This document shows positions 42,030 through 50,866 of a stretch of 59,196 nucleotides of DNA, one piece after another. The notes beneath the pieces were generated by a model. That model saw only the letters and a program-made list of their open reading frames with translations. It was not told where the DNA came from and ran no database searches. Numbering within the stretch: the first letter of the stretch is position 1; the number at the start of each line of letters is the position of its first letter. A program made the translations under genes and the position numbers. The stretch comes from Flavobacterium sp. 1355 (GTDB taxonomy: Bacteria > Bacteroidota > Bacteroidia > Flavobacteriales > Flavobacteriaceae), in NCBI RefSeq assembly GCF_017833415.1, contig NZ_JAFICC010000022.1:1-59196 (forward strand). The letters are read 5' to 3'.

Positions 42030-44333
42030 TTAATCAATTTGTACAAATTTACTTGCGATTACAGGATTTCCGTTCACCACTATTGTTAAATCTTGATCGC
42101 CATCAACCGTAAAAGTTGTTTCGTCATGATTTACAGCTACTTTCAAAATTTGATTTCTGAAATTAATTTTAAAAGAGTAACCTTTCCATTCTTTTGGAAT
42201 TTTTGGCGAAAAATGAAGCTGGTCATTTTTAACGCGCATTCCGCCAAAACCTTCAACAATGCTCATCCATGTTCCTGCCATTGATGTGATGTGACAGCCT
42301 TCTTCTACTTCTTTATTATAATCGTCCAAATCCAGACGAGAAGTTCTTAAGTAAAAGGTATAAGCCATATCCATTTTATCTAAAACAGCTGCCTGAATCG
42401 AGTGTACACAAGGCGAAAGCGAACTTTCATGAACGGTAAATGATTCGTAAAATTCGAAATTGCGTTTTAATTCTTCTTTAGAAAAATGATCTTCGAAGAA
42501 ATAAAAACATTGTAAAACGTCGGCTTGTTTGATGTAAGGCGAACGTAAAACACGATCCCAGGACCATTTTTGATTGATTGGGCGTTGAGCACGATCCAGA
42601 TCTTTTACCGGAACTAAATCTTTGTCTAAGAAACCGTCTTGCTGTAGATAAATTCCTAATTCTTTTGAAGTTGGAAAATACATATTGTCGGCCACTTTTT
42701 TCCATTCTTGGATTTCATTCGCCGAAAGGCTTACTTTTTCTAAAATGCGTTTGTGATCTACAGGATATTCAGTTGCTACTTTTTTGATTTGTTCAGCTGC
42801 ATAATCGATACACCATTTTGCAATGTAATTGGTGTAGAAATTATTGTTGATATTGTTTTCGTATTCGTTTGGACCCGTAACGCCCAAGATTACGAATTGA
42901 TTTTTTTCTTTAGAAAAAGAAGCTCTCTGGTGCCAGAAACGCGCGATTCCGATTAAAACTTCCAAACCTTTTTCAGGAATATAAGAGTAATCTCCGGTAA
43001 AACGGTAATAGTTATAAATTGCAAATGCAATTGCCCCATTACGGTGAATTTCTTCGTGCGTGATTTCCCATTCGTTATGGCATTCTTCTCCATTCATGGT
43101 AACCATCGGATACAGCGCTGCGCCATTTTTGAAACCTAAATTGTCCTTGGCATTTTCAATCGCTTTATCCAATTGATTGAAACGATACGTCAATAAATTT
43201 CTTGCAACTTGCTGGTCTTTTGTTGCCATGTAAAACGGAATACAATACGCTTCGGTATCCCAATAAGTCGATCCGCCGTATTTTTCTCCTGTAAAACCTT
43301 TTGGTCCAATATTCAAACGAGAATCTTTTCCTAGATACGTTTGGTTTAGTTGAAAGATATTGAAACGAATTCCCTGTTGTGCTTTTACATCGCCATCGAT
43401 TGTTATATCTGACATTTCCCAGATTTTTGCCCAGGCATCAATTTGATTTTGAAGCAAAGCATCATATCCTGAATTAACCGCATTTTTAATTACTTTTTCG
43501 GCTGCAGCCAAAGTATTTTCGTGATTTAAAGAAACCGTATAGCCACCAATTTTTTGGATGGATGAGGTTTGCCCTTTTGCAATAATAGTTCCGTAGGTAA
43601 ACTGAACTTTATCTGAAGTTGAATCGATTGTTGAAGGCGAAATATGTACATTTTCTCCGTTTGCAAAAATCGTATTGTGCATGAAAGTCGTAACTTTAAA
43701 ATGCGTTTTAAAAGTCTGAGCAGTTACAAAAGCTTCATTTGTTCCTTTTTTTACTTCAAGCGGTTCCCAGAATTTTTCTTCCCAGTTGGCATCTTCATTG
43801 GAAACTCCGGCATCAACATAAGGTTTGTAAACGATTTTTGCGTCTTTGTTTAAAGGCGTGATTTCGTATTTGATAATTCCCGTTTCATCTAAATCTAATG
43901 AGAGAAAACGACGCACATTTACGGCAATTTCAGTTCCATTTTTCAACGTCGCTTCAAAAGAACGATTGTACCATCCTTCTTTCATATTCAATTCTCTACG
44001 GAAATTTCGAACTTCGGTGCAAGCCTTTAAATCAAGATTTTCTTCGTTGATTTCGATATCAATTCCGATCCAGTTTGGTGCGTTTAATACTTTGGCAAAA
44101 TATTTCGGATAGCCGTTTTTCCACCAGCCCACTTTTGTTTTGTCCGGATAGTAAATTCCGGCAATATAACTTCCCTGAAAGGTTTCACCGGAATATTTTT
44201 CTTCAAAATTCGCGCGTTGTCCCATAGCACCGTTACCGATACTAAAAAGACTTTCAGACGATTTTACTCTTTCTACATCAAAGCCTTCTTCGATAATGGA
44301 CCAATTGTCTGGCTTAATATAATCTTGATTCAT
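42030..44333 (-). CDS. GH65 maltose phosphorylase family enzyme
   Basis: Cytoplasmic phosphorolytic enzyme of 767 residues: splits maltose (or a related alpha-glucobiose) with phosphate into glucose and beta-glucose 1-phosphate. The N-terminal super-sandwich contains ESLFSIGNGAMGQRANFEE; the (alpha/alpha)6 barrel has the general acid Glu in GVTGPNEYE and the phosphate-binding block HITSMAGTW near 680-690. A beta-phosphoglucomutase gene lies 44 bases upstream, which fits release of the beta anomer and favours maltose as substrate. Trehalose or kojibiose cannot be excluded on sequence, but the starch context supports maltose. Confidence 0.92.
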   Translation of the reverse strand: MNQDYIKPDNWSIIEEGFDVERVKSSESLFSIGNGAMGQRANFEEKYSGETFQGSYIAGIYYPDKTKVGWWKNGYPKYFAKVLNAPNWIGIDIEINEENLDLKACTEVRNFRRELNMKEGWYNRSFEATLKNGTEIAVNVRRFLSLDLDETGIIKYEITPLNKDAKIVYKPYVDAGVSNEDANWEEKFWEPLEVKKGTNEAFVTAQTFKTHFKVTTFMHNTIFANGENVHISPSTIDSTSDKVQFTYGTIIAKGQTSSIQKIGGYTVSLNHENTLAAAEKVIKNAVNSGYDALLQNQIDAWAKIWEMSDITIDGDVKAQQGIRFNIFQLNQTYLGKDSRLNIGPKGFTGEKYGGSTYWDTEAYCIPFYMATKDQQVARNLLTYRFNQLDKAIENAKDNLGFKNGAALYPMVTMNGEECHNEWEITHEEIHRNGAIAFAIYNYYRFTGDYSYIPEKGLEVLIGIARFWHQRASFSKEKNQFVILGVTGPNEYENNINNNFYTNYIAKWCIDYAAEQIKKVATEYPVDHKRILEKVSLSANEIQEWKKVADNMYFPTSKELGIYLQQDGFLDKDLVPVKDLDRAQRPINQKWSWDRVLRSPYIKQADVLQCFYFFEDHFSKEELKRNFEFYESFTVHESSLSPCVHSIQAAVLDKMDMAYTFYLRTSRLDLDDYNKEVEEGCHITSMAGTWMSIVEGFGGMRVKNDQLHFSPKIPKEWKGYSFKINFRNQILKVAVNHDETTFTVDGDQDLTIVVNGNPVIASKFVQID

Positions 44334-44377
44334 TTGTTTTTACAGTGTTTTGTGATTGATTGATTTATGATTGATTT

Positions 44378-45034
44378 TTATTTTGTGATTAATGATTCGA
44401 TAAAGTTTTCATCTATTAGAGTGAAATCTTTAAAAATGAAATCAGCCTCATGCAAAATTGTTTCCTCACCAATTCCTACACTTACCATTTCTGCAATATT
44501 TGCTGCCTGAATTCCGGCAACAGAATCTTCAAATACAATTGAATCTTTTGGGTCAATATGTAATAATTGAGCCGCTTTTAAGAAAACTTCCGGATCCGGT
44601 TTTGCATTGGTAACGTCGTTTCCGTCAACAATAACATCGAAATACGAAAGAATTCCTGTTTTTTCCAGAATTGGTCGGGCGTTTTTACTCGCAGAACCCA
44701 ATGCAATTCCCTGATTTTTATCTTTTAATAGTTGCAGCGTTTTAAAAACTCCCGGAAGAATCTCGCTTTCGTCCATGTCAACTAAATAAGATAAGTAATC
44801 TTCGTTTTTTTGAATCAGCCATTTGTCTTTGTCTTCCTGAGAAGCCTGAACATTTCCTAATTCAAGAATTATATCTAACGAACGCACGCGACTTACACCT
44901 TTAAGTAATTCGTTGTGTTCGTGTGTAAAATTTATGTTTAATGACTGAGCGATTTTCTGCCAGGCCAAAAAGTGGTATTTAGCCGTGTCTACAATTACGC
45001 CATCAAGATCGAATATGAATGCTTTTTTGTTCAT
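44378..45034 (-). CDS. pgmB: Beta-phosphoglucomutase
   Basis: Cytoplasmic HAD-type mutase converting beta-glucose 1-phosphate to glucose 6-phosphate. Motif I FDLDGVIVDTAKYH carries the phosphorylated Asp8 and acid/base Asp10; the cap loop LKGVSRVRSLDII and the KPDPEVFL, FEDSVAGIQAA blocks are typical of PgmB. Length 218 is standard. It supplies the step after the GH65 phosphorylase, and the two genes plus the MFS transporter (23 bases upstream) are one operon. Confidence 0.95.
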   Translation of the reverse strand: MNKKAFIFDLDGVIVDTAKYHFLAWQKIAQSLNINFTHEHNELLKGVSRVRSLDIILELGNVQASQEDKDKWLIQKNEDYLSYLVDMDESEILPGVFKTLQLLKDKNQGIALGSASKNARPILEKTGILSYFDVIVDGNDVTNAKPDPEVFLKAAQLLHIDPKDSIVFEDSVAGIQAANIAEMVSVGIGEETILHEADFIFKDFTLIDENFIESLITK

Positions 45035-45057
45035 TATATTGGAAATTCTTCTTTTTA

Positions 45058-46410
45058 TTATTTTTGAATAGTATCGTCTACATCTTTTACTTTGTAAACT
45101 AAAAGTGCAGCGATTAAAAAACTAACTCCACTAGTAATTAAGGCATAAATGGCATCGCCATTGTAAAGATATTTTACAATCGGACCGCCAATTAAGGCAT
45201 TTACAATTTGCGGAATTACAACAAAGAAGTTGAAGATTCCCATGTAAACTCCCATTTTTTTAGGGGCAATTGAGCCTGCAAGAATAGCATAAGGCATCGC
45301 AAGAATACTTGCCCAGGCCACACCAATTAAAATCATTGGCAATACAACCCAGTCTTCATTCGGCATGAAATAAATGGAAATTAATCCGATTCCTCCAATG
45401 ATTAAGGAAAGTGCATGAGTTGATTTTCGTCCGATTTTTTTTGCGATGTAAGGCAGGAAAAACAGTGCGATGATAGCAGAAACTAAGTTGTAAACGCCAA
45501 ATAAAATTCCGACCCAGTCACCGGCATCCTGATACTGTTGGCTCGAAGTGTCACTTAATGGCAATCCGTAAATATGATGTGCAATGGCCGGAGTGGTAAA
45601 AACCCACATGCCAAATAAACCAAACCAGGAAAAAAACTGCACCCAGCTTAGCTGACGCATTGTGGTTGGCATTTTTGCAAAGTCGGTGAAAATGTCTGTA
45701 AGTTTTGATTTTTCTTCAGAAGGAATATCTACTTCACTTTGTGGATCTTGAAAATTAGCTAATTCTTCAGGAGTGTATTCTTTTGTGGTAAAGAGTGTTA
45801 CCAAAATTGAACCAATTAAAACGGCTGCACCAATGATAAATGATAATTTCAGGTTTAACGGAATACTTCCGGGAACGGCATTGTTTGAAATGCCAAAATA
45901 GTTGGTTAAAACATAAGGCAAAGCCGAACCAATTACGGCTCCAAAACCAATTAATGAAGTTTGAATACTGAAACCTGCTGTACGCTGATCTGTTCTTAAA
46001 TTGTCACCAACCAAAGCGCGAAACGGCTCCATCGCAATGTTGAAAGAAGCATCCATGATCATTAACATTCCGGCTCCAACCCATAAAGCTGGTAAAACAG
46101 AAATGAAAATATTAGCCTGAGGCATTAAAATTAATCCAACCGAAGCCAGGATTGCGCCAACCAGAAAAAATGGTTTTCGTCTTCCAAACTTTCCCCAGGT
46201 TTTGTCGCTGTAATGACCAATAATGGGCTGCACTATTAATCCCATCAGGGGAGCAATAATCCAGAACCATGAAAGTTCATGTACGTCGGCACCAAAAATT
46301 TGAAGAATTCTGCTGGCATTTGCATTCTGAAGTGCAAACCCCATTTGTATTCCCAAGAAACCGAAACTCATGTTCCAAATTTCCCAGAAACTTAATTTAC
46401 GCTTTTCCAT
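45058..46410 (-). CDS. MFS sugar transporter, SLC45-like (maltose uptake)
   Basis: Inner-membrane carrier of 450 residues with twelve predicted helices, likely importing maltose or short maltodextrins by proton symport. Signature loops: GHYSDKTWGKFGRRKPFF between helices 2 and 3, SFNIAMEPFRALVGD, and the second-half loop YIAKKIGRKSTHALS. These are marks of the SLC45/glycoside-pentoside-type MFS branch found in Bacteroidota maltose operons. First gene of the minus operon; a 19-bp palindrome (46435-46453) lies right before it. Confidence 0.88.
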   Translation of the reverse strand: MEKRKLSFWEIWNMSFGFLGIQMGFALQNANASRILQIFGADVHELSWFWIIAPLMGLIVQPIIGHYSDKTWGKFGRRKPFFLVGAILASVGLILMPQANIFISVLPALWVGAGMLMIMDASFNIAMEPFRALVGDNLRTDQRTAGFSIQTSLIGFGAVIGSALPYVLTNYFGISNNAVPGSIPLNLKLSFIIGAAVLIGSILVTLFTTKEYTPEELANFQDPQSEVDIPSEEKSKLTDIFTDFAKMPTTMRQLSWVQFFSWFGLFGMWVFTTPAIAHHIYGLPLSDTSSQQYQDAGDWVGILFGVYNLVSAIIALFFLPYIAKKIGRKSTHALSLIIGGIGLISIYFMPNEDWVVLPMILIGVAWASILAMPYAILAGSIAPKKMGVYMGIFNFFVVIPQIVNALIGGPIVKYLYNGDAIYALITSGVSFLIAALLVYKVKDVDDTIQK

Positions 46411-46434
46411 TATCGTAATTTGAAAAAATTATAC

Positions 46435-46453
46435 GATAAGCGCTTTGCTTATC
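46435..46453. promoter_or_regulatory. Candidate LacI-type operator before the MFS gene
   Basis: GATAAGC (46435-46441) and GCTTATC (46447-46453) are exact inverted repeats, and the centre includes AAGCGCTT. It lies 25 bases before the MFS start and next to a LacI-family gene. Assignment to that regulator is inference. Confidence 0.45.
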
Positions 46454-46533
46454 AAAACTTACTGTTTTTTTCGAAGTAAAAGTAAAAGCCTTGACGGCCG
46501 TAAAAGTATAAATTATTTTTAGATATATGCTAA

Positions 46534-46562
46534 CAAAAAAGCCATAAAAATTAATTATGGCT
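46534..46562 (-). terminator. Terminator of the LacI gene
   Basis: AGCCATAA (46540-46547) and TTATGGCT (46555-46562) with a minus-strand U-tract, 26 bases after the LacI stop codon. It separates the regulator from the MFS operon, which therefore has its own promoter. Confidence 0.75.
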
Positions 46563-46587
46563 TCGGAATATATTGATTTTAAGAAAA

Positions 46588-47619
46588 TTAGTCAGTAGAT
46601 TCTCTTTTTATTAAATGTGTTTCTATAACTTCTGTGGTGTAGTTTTCGTTTTCTTCTTCGTCATCATCGTGTTCGGCTTCGAGTCGTTCGATCAGCATTT
46701 TAGCAGCTTTATTTCCCATTTTTTCACCGCTTTGGCTTACGGTTGTAATACTTGGTGTAGAATATTTTGAAATGATTCCATCCGTAAAAGCAATTACGGC
46801 CAAATCTTCAGGAACTTTTAGTCCCATTTTGTTAGCTGTTTTGATTATGGTTACTGCAAAAAGTTCGTTTACAGCAAAAACAGCATCAAAAGCTCTGGCG
46901 TGCAAAAGTTCAGAAATGGTGATTTCGCAGGTATCTACATCTTCAATTTTTATGATTAAATCTTCGTTGAATGGTAATCCGTTGTCTAAGAGTGCTTTTT
47001 CGTAGCCGTCAGTTCTTAATTTTCCAACACTTACATAATCGACTGTTGTAACTAAGGCGATCTTTTTACGGCCATTATCAATCAAACTTTGCACGGCTTC
47101 ATAAGCTGCTGCTTTATCATCAATAATAACCTTATCGCATAAAATATCATTCGTAACGCGGTCGAACATTACAACCGGCATTCCCTGATTGATAACTTCT
47201 GTAATGTGATGAAAATCACCTTTGTACTGGGTTTCTTTAGAAAGTGACATGATAAAACCATCGATGCTTCCGTTGGCTAACATTTCCATATTGAGGACTT
47301 CTTTATCAAAAGAATCATCAGATAAACAGATCACTACACTATAACCATTTTCGTTGGCCACCTGTTCAATTCCGTTGATTACGGTAGAGAAAAAATAATG
47401 TACAATTTCAGGAATAATAATACCAATACTTTTGGTCTTTCGGTTTTTTAAACTAAGGGCAATATTGTTGGGTTTATAATTGTAAAACTTTGCAAAGGCC
47501 TGCACTTTTAGGCGTGTTTCTTCTCCGATTTCAAGGCTGTTTCTGAGTGATTTTGAGACAGTTGAAATAGATACATCAAGTTCCTTTGCGATCTGTTTTA
47601 AGGTTATTTTGCGTTTCAT
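46588..47619 (-). CDS. LacI family transcriptional regulator of the starch locus
   Basis: A DNA-binding sugar sensor of 343 residues. The N-terminal LacI helix-turn-helix is KITLKQIAKELDVSISTVSKSLR (residues 3-25) with hinge helix NNIALSLKNRK near 52-62, followed by a periplasmic-binding-protein-like effector domain (SIGIIIPEIVHYFFSTVINGIE, IDGFIMSL, VVMFDRV, ALVTTV). It sits between the two divergent arms of the locus and is the only regulator in it, so it probably responds to maltose or a derivative and controls both arms. Bacteroides thetaiotaomicron uses SusR instead, a different family. Confidence 0.92.
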   Translation of the reverse strand: MKRKITLKQIAKELDVSISTVSKSLRNSLEIGEETRLKVQAFAKFYNYKPNNIALSLKNRKTKSIGIIIPEIVHYFFSTVINGIEQVANENGYSVVICLSDDSFDKEVLNMEMLANGSIDGFIMSLSKETQYKGDFHHITEVINQGMPVVMFDRVTNDILCDKVIIDDKAAAYEAVQSLIDNGRKKIALVTTVDYVSVGKLRTDGYEKALLDNGLPFNEDLIIKIEDVDTCEITISELLHARAFDAVFAVNELFAVTIIKTANKMGLKVPEDLAVIAFTDGIISKYSTPSITTVSQSGEKMGNKAAKMLIERLEAEHDDDEEENENYTTEVIETHLIKRESTD

Positions 47620-47728
47620 GAGTTAAATTGAAAAAAATCTAATTAATAATAAAGGTATCTTTTATTTTATGATTTAGCATTTTTTGACTGAAAAGATTAC
47701 AAAATATAGAAAGTTTTCAACACTACCA

Positions 47729-47789
47729 CGTTTTCGTAACGCATAATAAATTGTAGAATGTCGGCCATGTTAATAAATTCCTAATTTTG
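47729..47789 (+). promoter_or_regulatory. Candidate operator and -7 box upstream of susC-like gene
   Basis: CGTT-TTCGT-AACG (47729-47741) is a short inverted repeat with a CG-containing centre, plausible for LacI binding. TAATTTTG (47782-47789) fits the -7 box, 65 bases before the ATG at 47855. No clear -33 TTG is present, in line with an activated or regulated promoter. Confidence 0.4.
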
Positions 47790-47854
47790 AAATTCGAAGT
47801 AAAATTAAAAACTTAACTAACAATCACAAACTCAAACTAATTTAAACAAAAAGT

Positions 47855-50830
47855 ATGAAAACAATTTACAAAAAGTTGTTATTTTTATTCCTCTTGTTGC
47901 CGTTCACTGTGTTAGCTCAAAACACTGTAAGCGGGACTGTTGTCGATAAAGCAACAGGTCAGCCAATACCGGGAGTAAATGTAAGTGTACAAGGTGCGCC
48001 AGGCGGAACATCAACCGGATTTGACGGAAATTACCAATTGTCAAATGTTAAAAACGGAAATAAAATCGTGGTTTCTTTTATCGGCTACAGAACGGCTACC
48101 ATTGATTACACTGGTCAAAAGACATTAAATGTAACTTTAGAAGAAGATACCAATCAACTTAAAGAAGTTGTAGTTCAGGTAGGTTACGGTACTGTTAAGA
48201 AAAAAGATGCAACAGGTTCTGTATCTCAAATTTCCGCAAAAGAATTTAATAAAGGTATTAACGTAACTCCTGAGAGTTTAATTAGCGGTCGTATTTCGGG
48301 TGTTAATGTAACTGGTGGAGGAGCGCCTGGTGCAAAAGCTGATATTAGAATTCGTGGAGGATCTTCTTTAAGTGCTTCAAACGAACCATTAATTGTATTA
48401 GACGGTCTTCCGTTAAGTAATACTAAACCAGAAGGGGCAACAAGTATATTATCTACAATTGATCCTAATGATATTGAGTCTTTTACAGTTCTTAAAGATG
48501 CTTCTGCTGCTGCAATCTATGGATCAAGAGCTGCAAATGGCGTAATTGTTATTACAACTAAAAAAGGTGCAAAAGGTGGTGTAAAAGTTAACTTTAGCTC
48601 TCAGGTTGGTATCAATACTGTTGCGAATACTGTTGATGTTATGAATGCAGATCAATTTCGTGAATTGGTAAACACAAAAGGTAGTGCGGCACAACAAGCT
48701 TTATTAGGTAATGCTAATACAAACTGGCAAGATGAAATTTTTCATACTGCTTTAACAACAAATAATAATATATCTGTTAGTGGTTCATTATTTAACAAAT
48801 TACCAGTAAGATTATCTGTGGGAAATGTTGATAATCCTGGAATCCTAAGAAATACTTCTTTTGAAAGAACAACGACATCGATATCGTTAAATCCTGTTTT
48901 ATTTGACAATCATTTAAAAATTGACATTAGCGGAAATTTATCTTTTGGTAAAAATCAGTTTCAGGACGAAGGTGCTGTAATAGGAAGTGCTATAGGATTT
49001 GATCCAACACAATCTGTTTATGAAGCAGGTTCTCGCTACGGAGGATATTTTGAATGGCTAGAGCCAACAGGAAATTTACCTTTATTGCCGGCTAGAAACC
49101 CTGTGGCAAGATTAAACCAAGATGAAAGAAGATCTACTTCTACAAGAAAATGGGGTAATGTTAGGTTAGATTATAAATTTCATTTCTTTGAAGATTTGAG
49201 AGCTGTTGTTGAGGCTGGTATTGATAGATTCGATAGTAGTGGATATACTGAAGTAAGCACGCAAAGTGCTTTAGGATATCAACCAAAACCTTTTACTGAT
49301 GCTGGTTATGTAAATTTAGGGAACTATAGCCAGTATACTGATGCACTTCAAAACAAAAACTTAAATGCATATTTTAATTATACTAAAGATTTAGGTAAAT
49401 TTAAGATTGATGCAACAGCAGGTTATAACTACCAGTTATTTCAAAGAGAAAAATTTCAATCAGGTGAAGTTAGACAGCCAAATCCTAATAAAGATGTAAC
49501 AACTGAGCCCGATGTTAATTTACAATCGTTTTTTGGACGTTTGAATTTAGGATATGATAGTAGATATTTATTGACTTTAAATTACAGAAGAGACGGAACT
49601 TCTCGTTTTTCTGAAGATAACAGATGGGGTAATTTTGGTGGAGCTGCTTTTGCATGGAATTTGTCTGAAGAAGCTTTCTTAAAAGATAATGCAACTTTTT
49701 CGACTTTAAAATTAAGAGTTGGTTACGGTACTACTGGTCAGCAGGATATCTCTGTTCAATATGATTATTTACGTCGTGTAACATTAGGTACAATTAATTC
49801 TCAGTACATTTTTGGAAACCAAATCTATACTACGGCAAGGCCGGAAGGATATAACGAAAATATTAAATGGGAAGAACTAGCTGAGATGAATGTTGGAGTT
49901 GATTATGGATTTTTTAATGATAGAATTACAGGATCTATTAACTACTTTGACAAGAAATCTACTGATTTGCTAGCTGAAATTGCGGTTCCTGATGGTGCAA
50001 ATATTAGAAATCAAGGTTTCTTTAATATTGGAAGTGTAAGAACAAAAGGGCTTGAATTTAGTATTGCTTCTGATATCATTAAGAGTGATAATTTAAACTG
50101 GAATGTAGCTTTCAATACTACCTATATTGATCAAAATATTTCTAAAATAGGAATTAATGTTCCAGGTTTCCAGGGATATTTAATAGGTGATAATATAGCT
50201 GGTGGAAATGGAAATAAAATTCTAATTAATTCAGTGGGCTATGCGCCAAATTCATTTTTTGTTTACGAGCAATTATATGATGCAAATAAAAGACCAATTG
50301 CAGGAGCTTATGTAGATAGAAATGCAGATGGAAAAATAGATGCTGGAGACCGTTATAGAGCTGGTAAAGCTGCTCCTGATTATACTTTTGGTTTGTTTTC
50401 TACTTTAAACTACAAAAAGTTTGATTTTACAATGAACTGGAGAGCAAGTGTTGGAAATAAAATTTTTGATAATGTAAGTTCTAATTTAGGCTATTCTGAT
50501 GCTGGATTAAGAAGACAAACAGATTTGTCTAACGTAAGTTCAGATTATTTTAATACTGGTTTTACTTTTGAAGATAATGGAACACAACGTTACCTTTCTG
50601 ACTATTTTATAAAAGATGCTTCTTTTATTAAGCTAGATAACGTTACGCTTGGATATACTTTTGATAAAACAATCATTAAGGCCGCTTCTTTAAGATTTAC
50701 AGCTGGTGTTCAAAATGTTTTCATTCTTACGAAATATGATGGATTAGATCCTGAGAAATTCAACGGAATTGATAATAATGTTTACCCAAGAGCAAGAACT
50801 TTCTTGTTTGGAGTTAATGCTAATTTCTAA
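47855..50830 (+). CDS. SusC/RagA family TonB-linked outer membrane protein
   Basis: Outer-membrane importer of maltodextrins, 991 residues, working with the SusD-like lid encoded next. Signal peptide 1-21 (ending VLAQ), carboxypeptidase-like regulatory domain about 22-105 (VSGTVVDKATGQPIPGVNV), then the plug with the SusC signature SNEPLIVLDGLPLSNTK and TVLKDASAAAIYGSRAANGVI, and a C-terminal beta barrel ending in an aromatic strand (FLFGVNANF). Spacing of 36 bases to the SusD gene. In Bacteroides the homologous SusCD pair binds starch at the surface and imports the oligosaccharides with TonB energy. Confidence 0.96.
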   Translation: MKTIYKKLLFLFLLLPFTVLAQNTVSGTVVDKATGQPIPGVNVSVQGAPGGTSTGFDGNYQLSNVKNGNKIVVSFIGYRTATIDYTGQKTLNVTLEEDTNQLKEVVVQVGYGTVKKKDATGSVSQISAKEFNKGINVTPESLISGRISGVNVTGGGAPGAKADIRIRGGSSLSASNEPLIVLDGLPLSNTKPEGATSILSTIDPNDIESFTVLKDASAAAIYGSRAANGVIVITTKKGAKGGVKVNFSSQVGINTVANTVDVMNADQFRELVNTKGSAAQQALLGNANTNWQDEIFHTALTTNNNISVSGSLFNKLPVRLSVGNVDNPGILRNTSFERTTTSISLNPVLFDNHLKIDISGNLSFGKNQFQDEGAVIGSAIGFDPTQSVYEAGSRYGGYFEWLEPTGNLPLLPARNPVARLNQDERRSTSTRKWGNVRLDYKFHFFEDLRAVVEAGIDRFDSSGYTEVSTQSALGYQPKPFTDAGYVNLGNYSQYTDALQNKNLNAYFNYTKDLGKFKIDATAGYNYQLFQREKFQSGEVRQPNPNKDVTTEPDVNLQSFFGRLNLGYDSRYLLTLNYRRDGTSRFSEDNRWGNFGGAAFAWNLSEEAFLKDNATFSTLKLRVGYGTTGQQDISVQYDYLRRVTLGTINSQYIFGNQIYTTARPEGYNENIKWEELAEMNVGVDYGFFNDRITGSINYFDKKSTDLLAEIAVPDGANIRNQGFFNIGSVRTKGLEFSIASDIIKSDNLNWNVAFNTTYIDQNISKIGINVPGFQGYLIGDNIAGGNGNKILINSVGYAPNSFFVYEQLYDANKRPIAGAYVDRNADGKIDAGDRYRAGKAAPDYTFGLFSTLNYKKFDFTMNWRASVGNKIFDNVSSNLGYSDAGLRRQTDLSNVSSDYFNTGFTFEDNGTQRYLSDYFIKDASFIKLDNVTLGYTFDKTIIKAASLRFTAGVQNVFILTKYDGLDPEKFNGIDNNVYPRARTFLFGVNANF

Positions 50831-50866
50831 TAGTAGGCTGAAATCAAAAATTTAAAAATAAACAAA

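Noticed and set aside
42011..42046. Upstream start for the GH97 enzyme
   Set aside because: It would overlap the GH65 stop and place charged residues before the signal peptide; the ATG at 42010 gives a clean leader.
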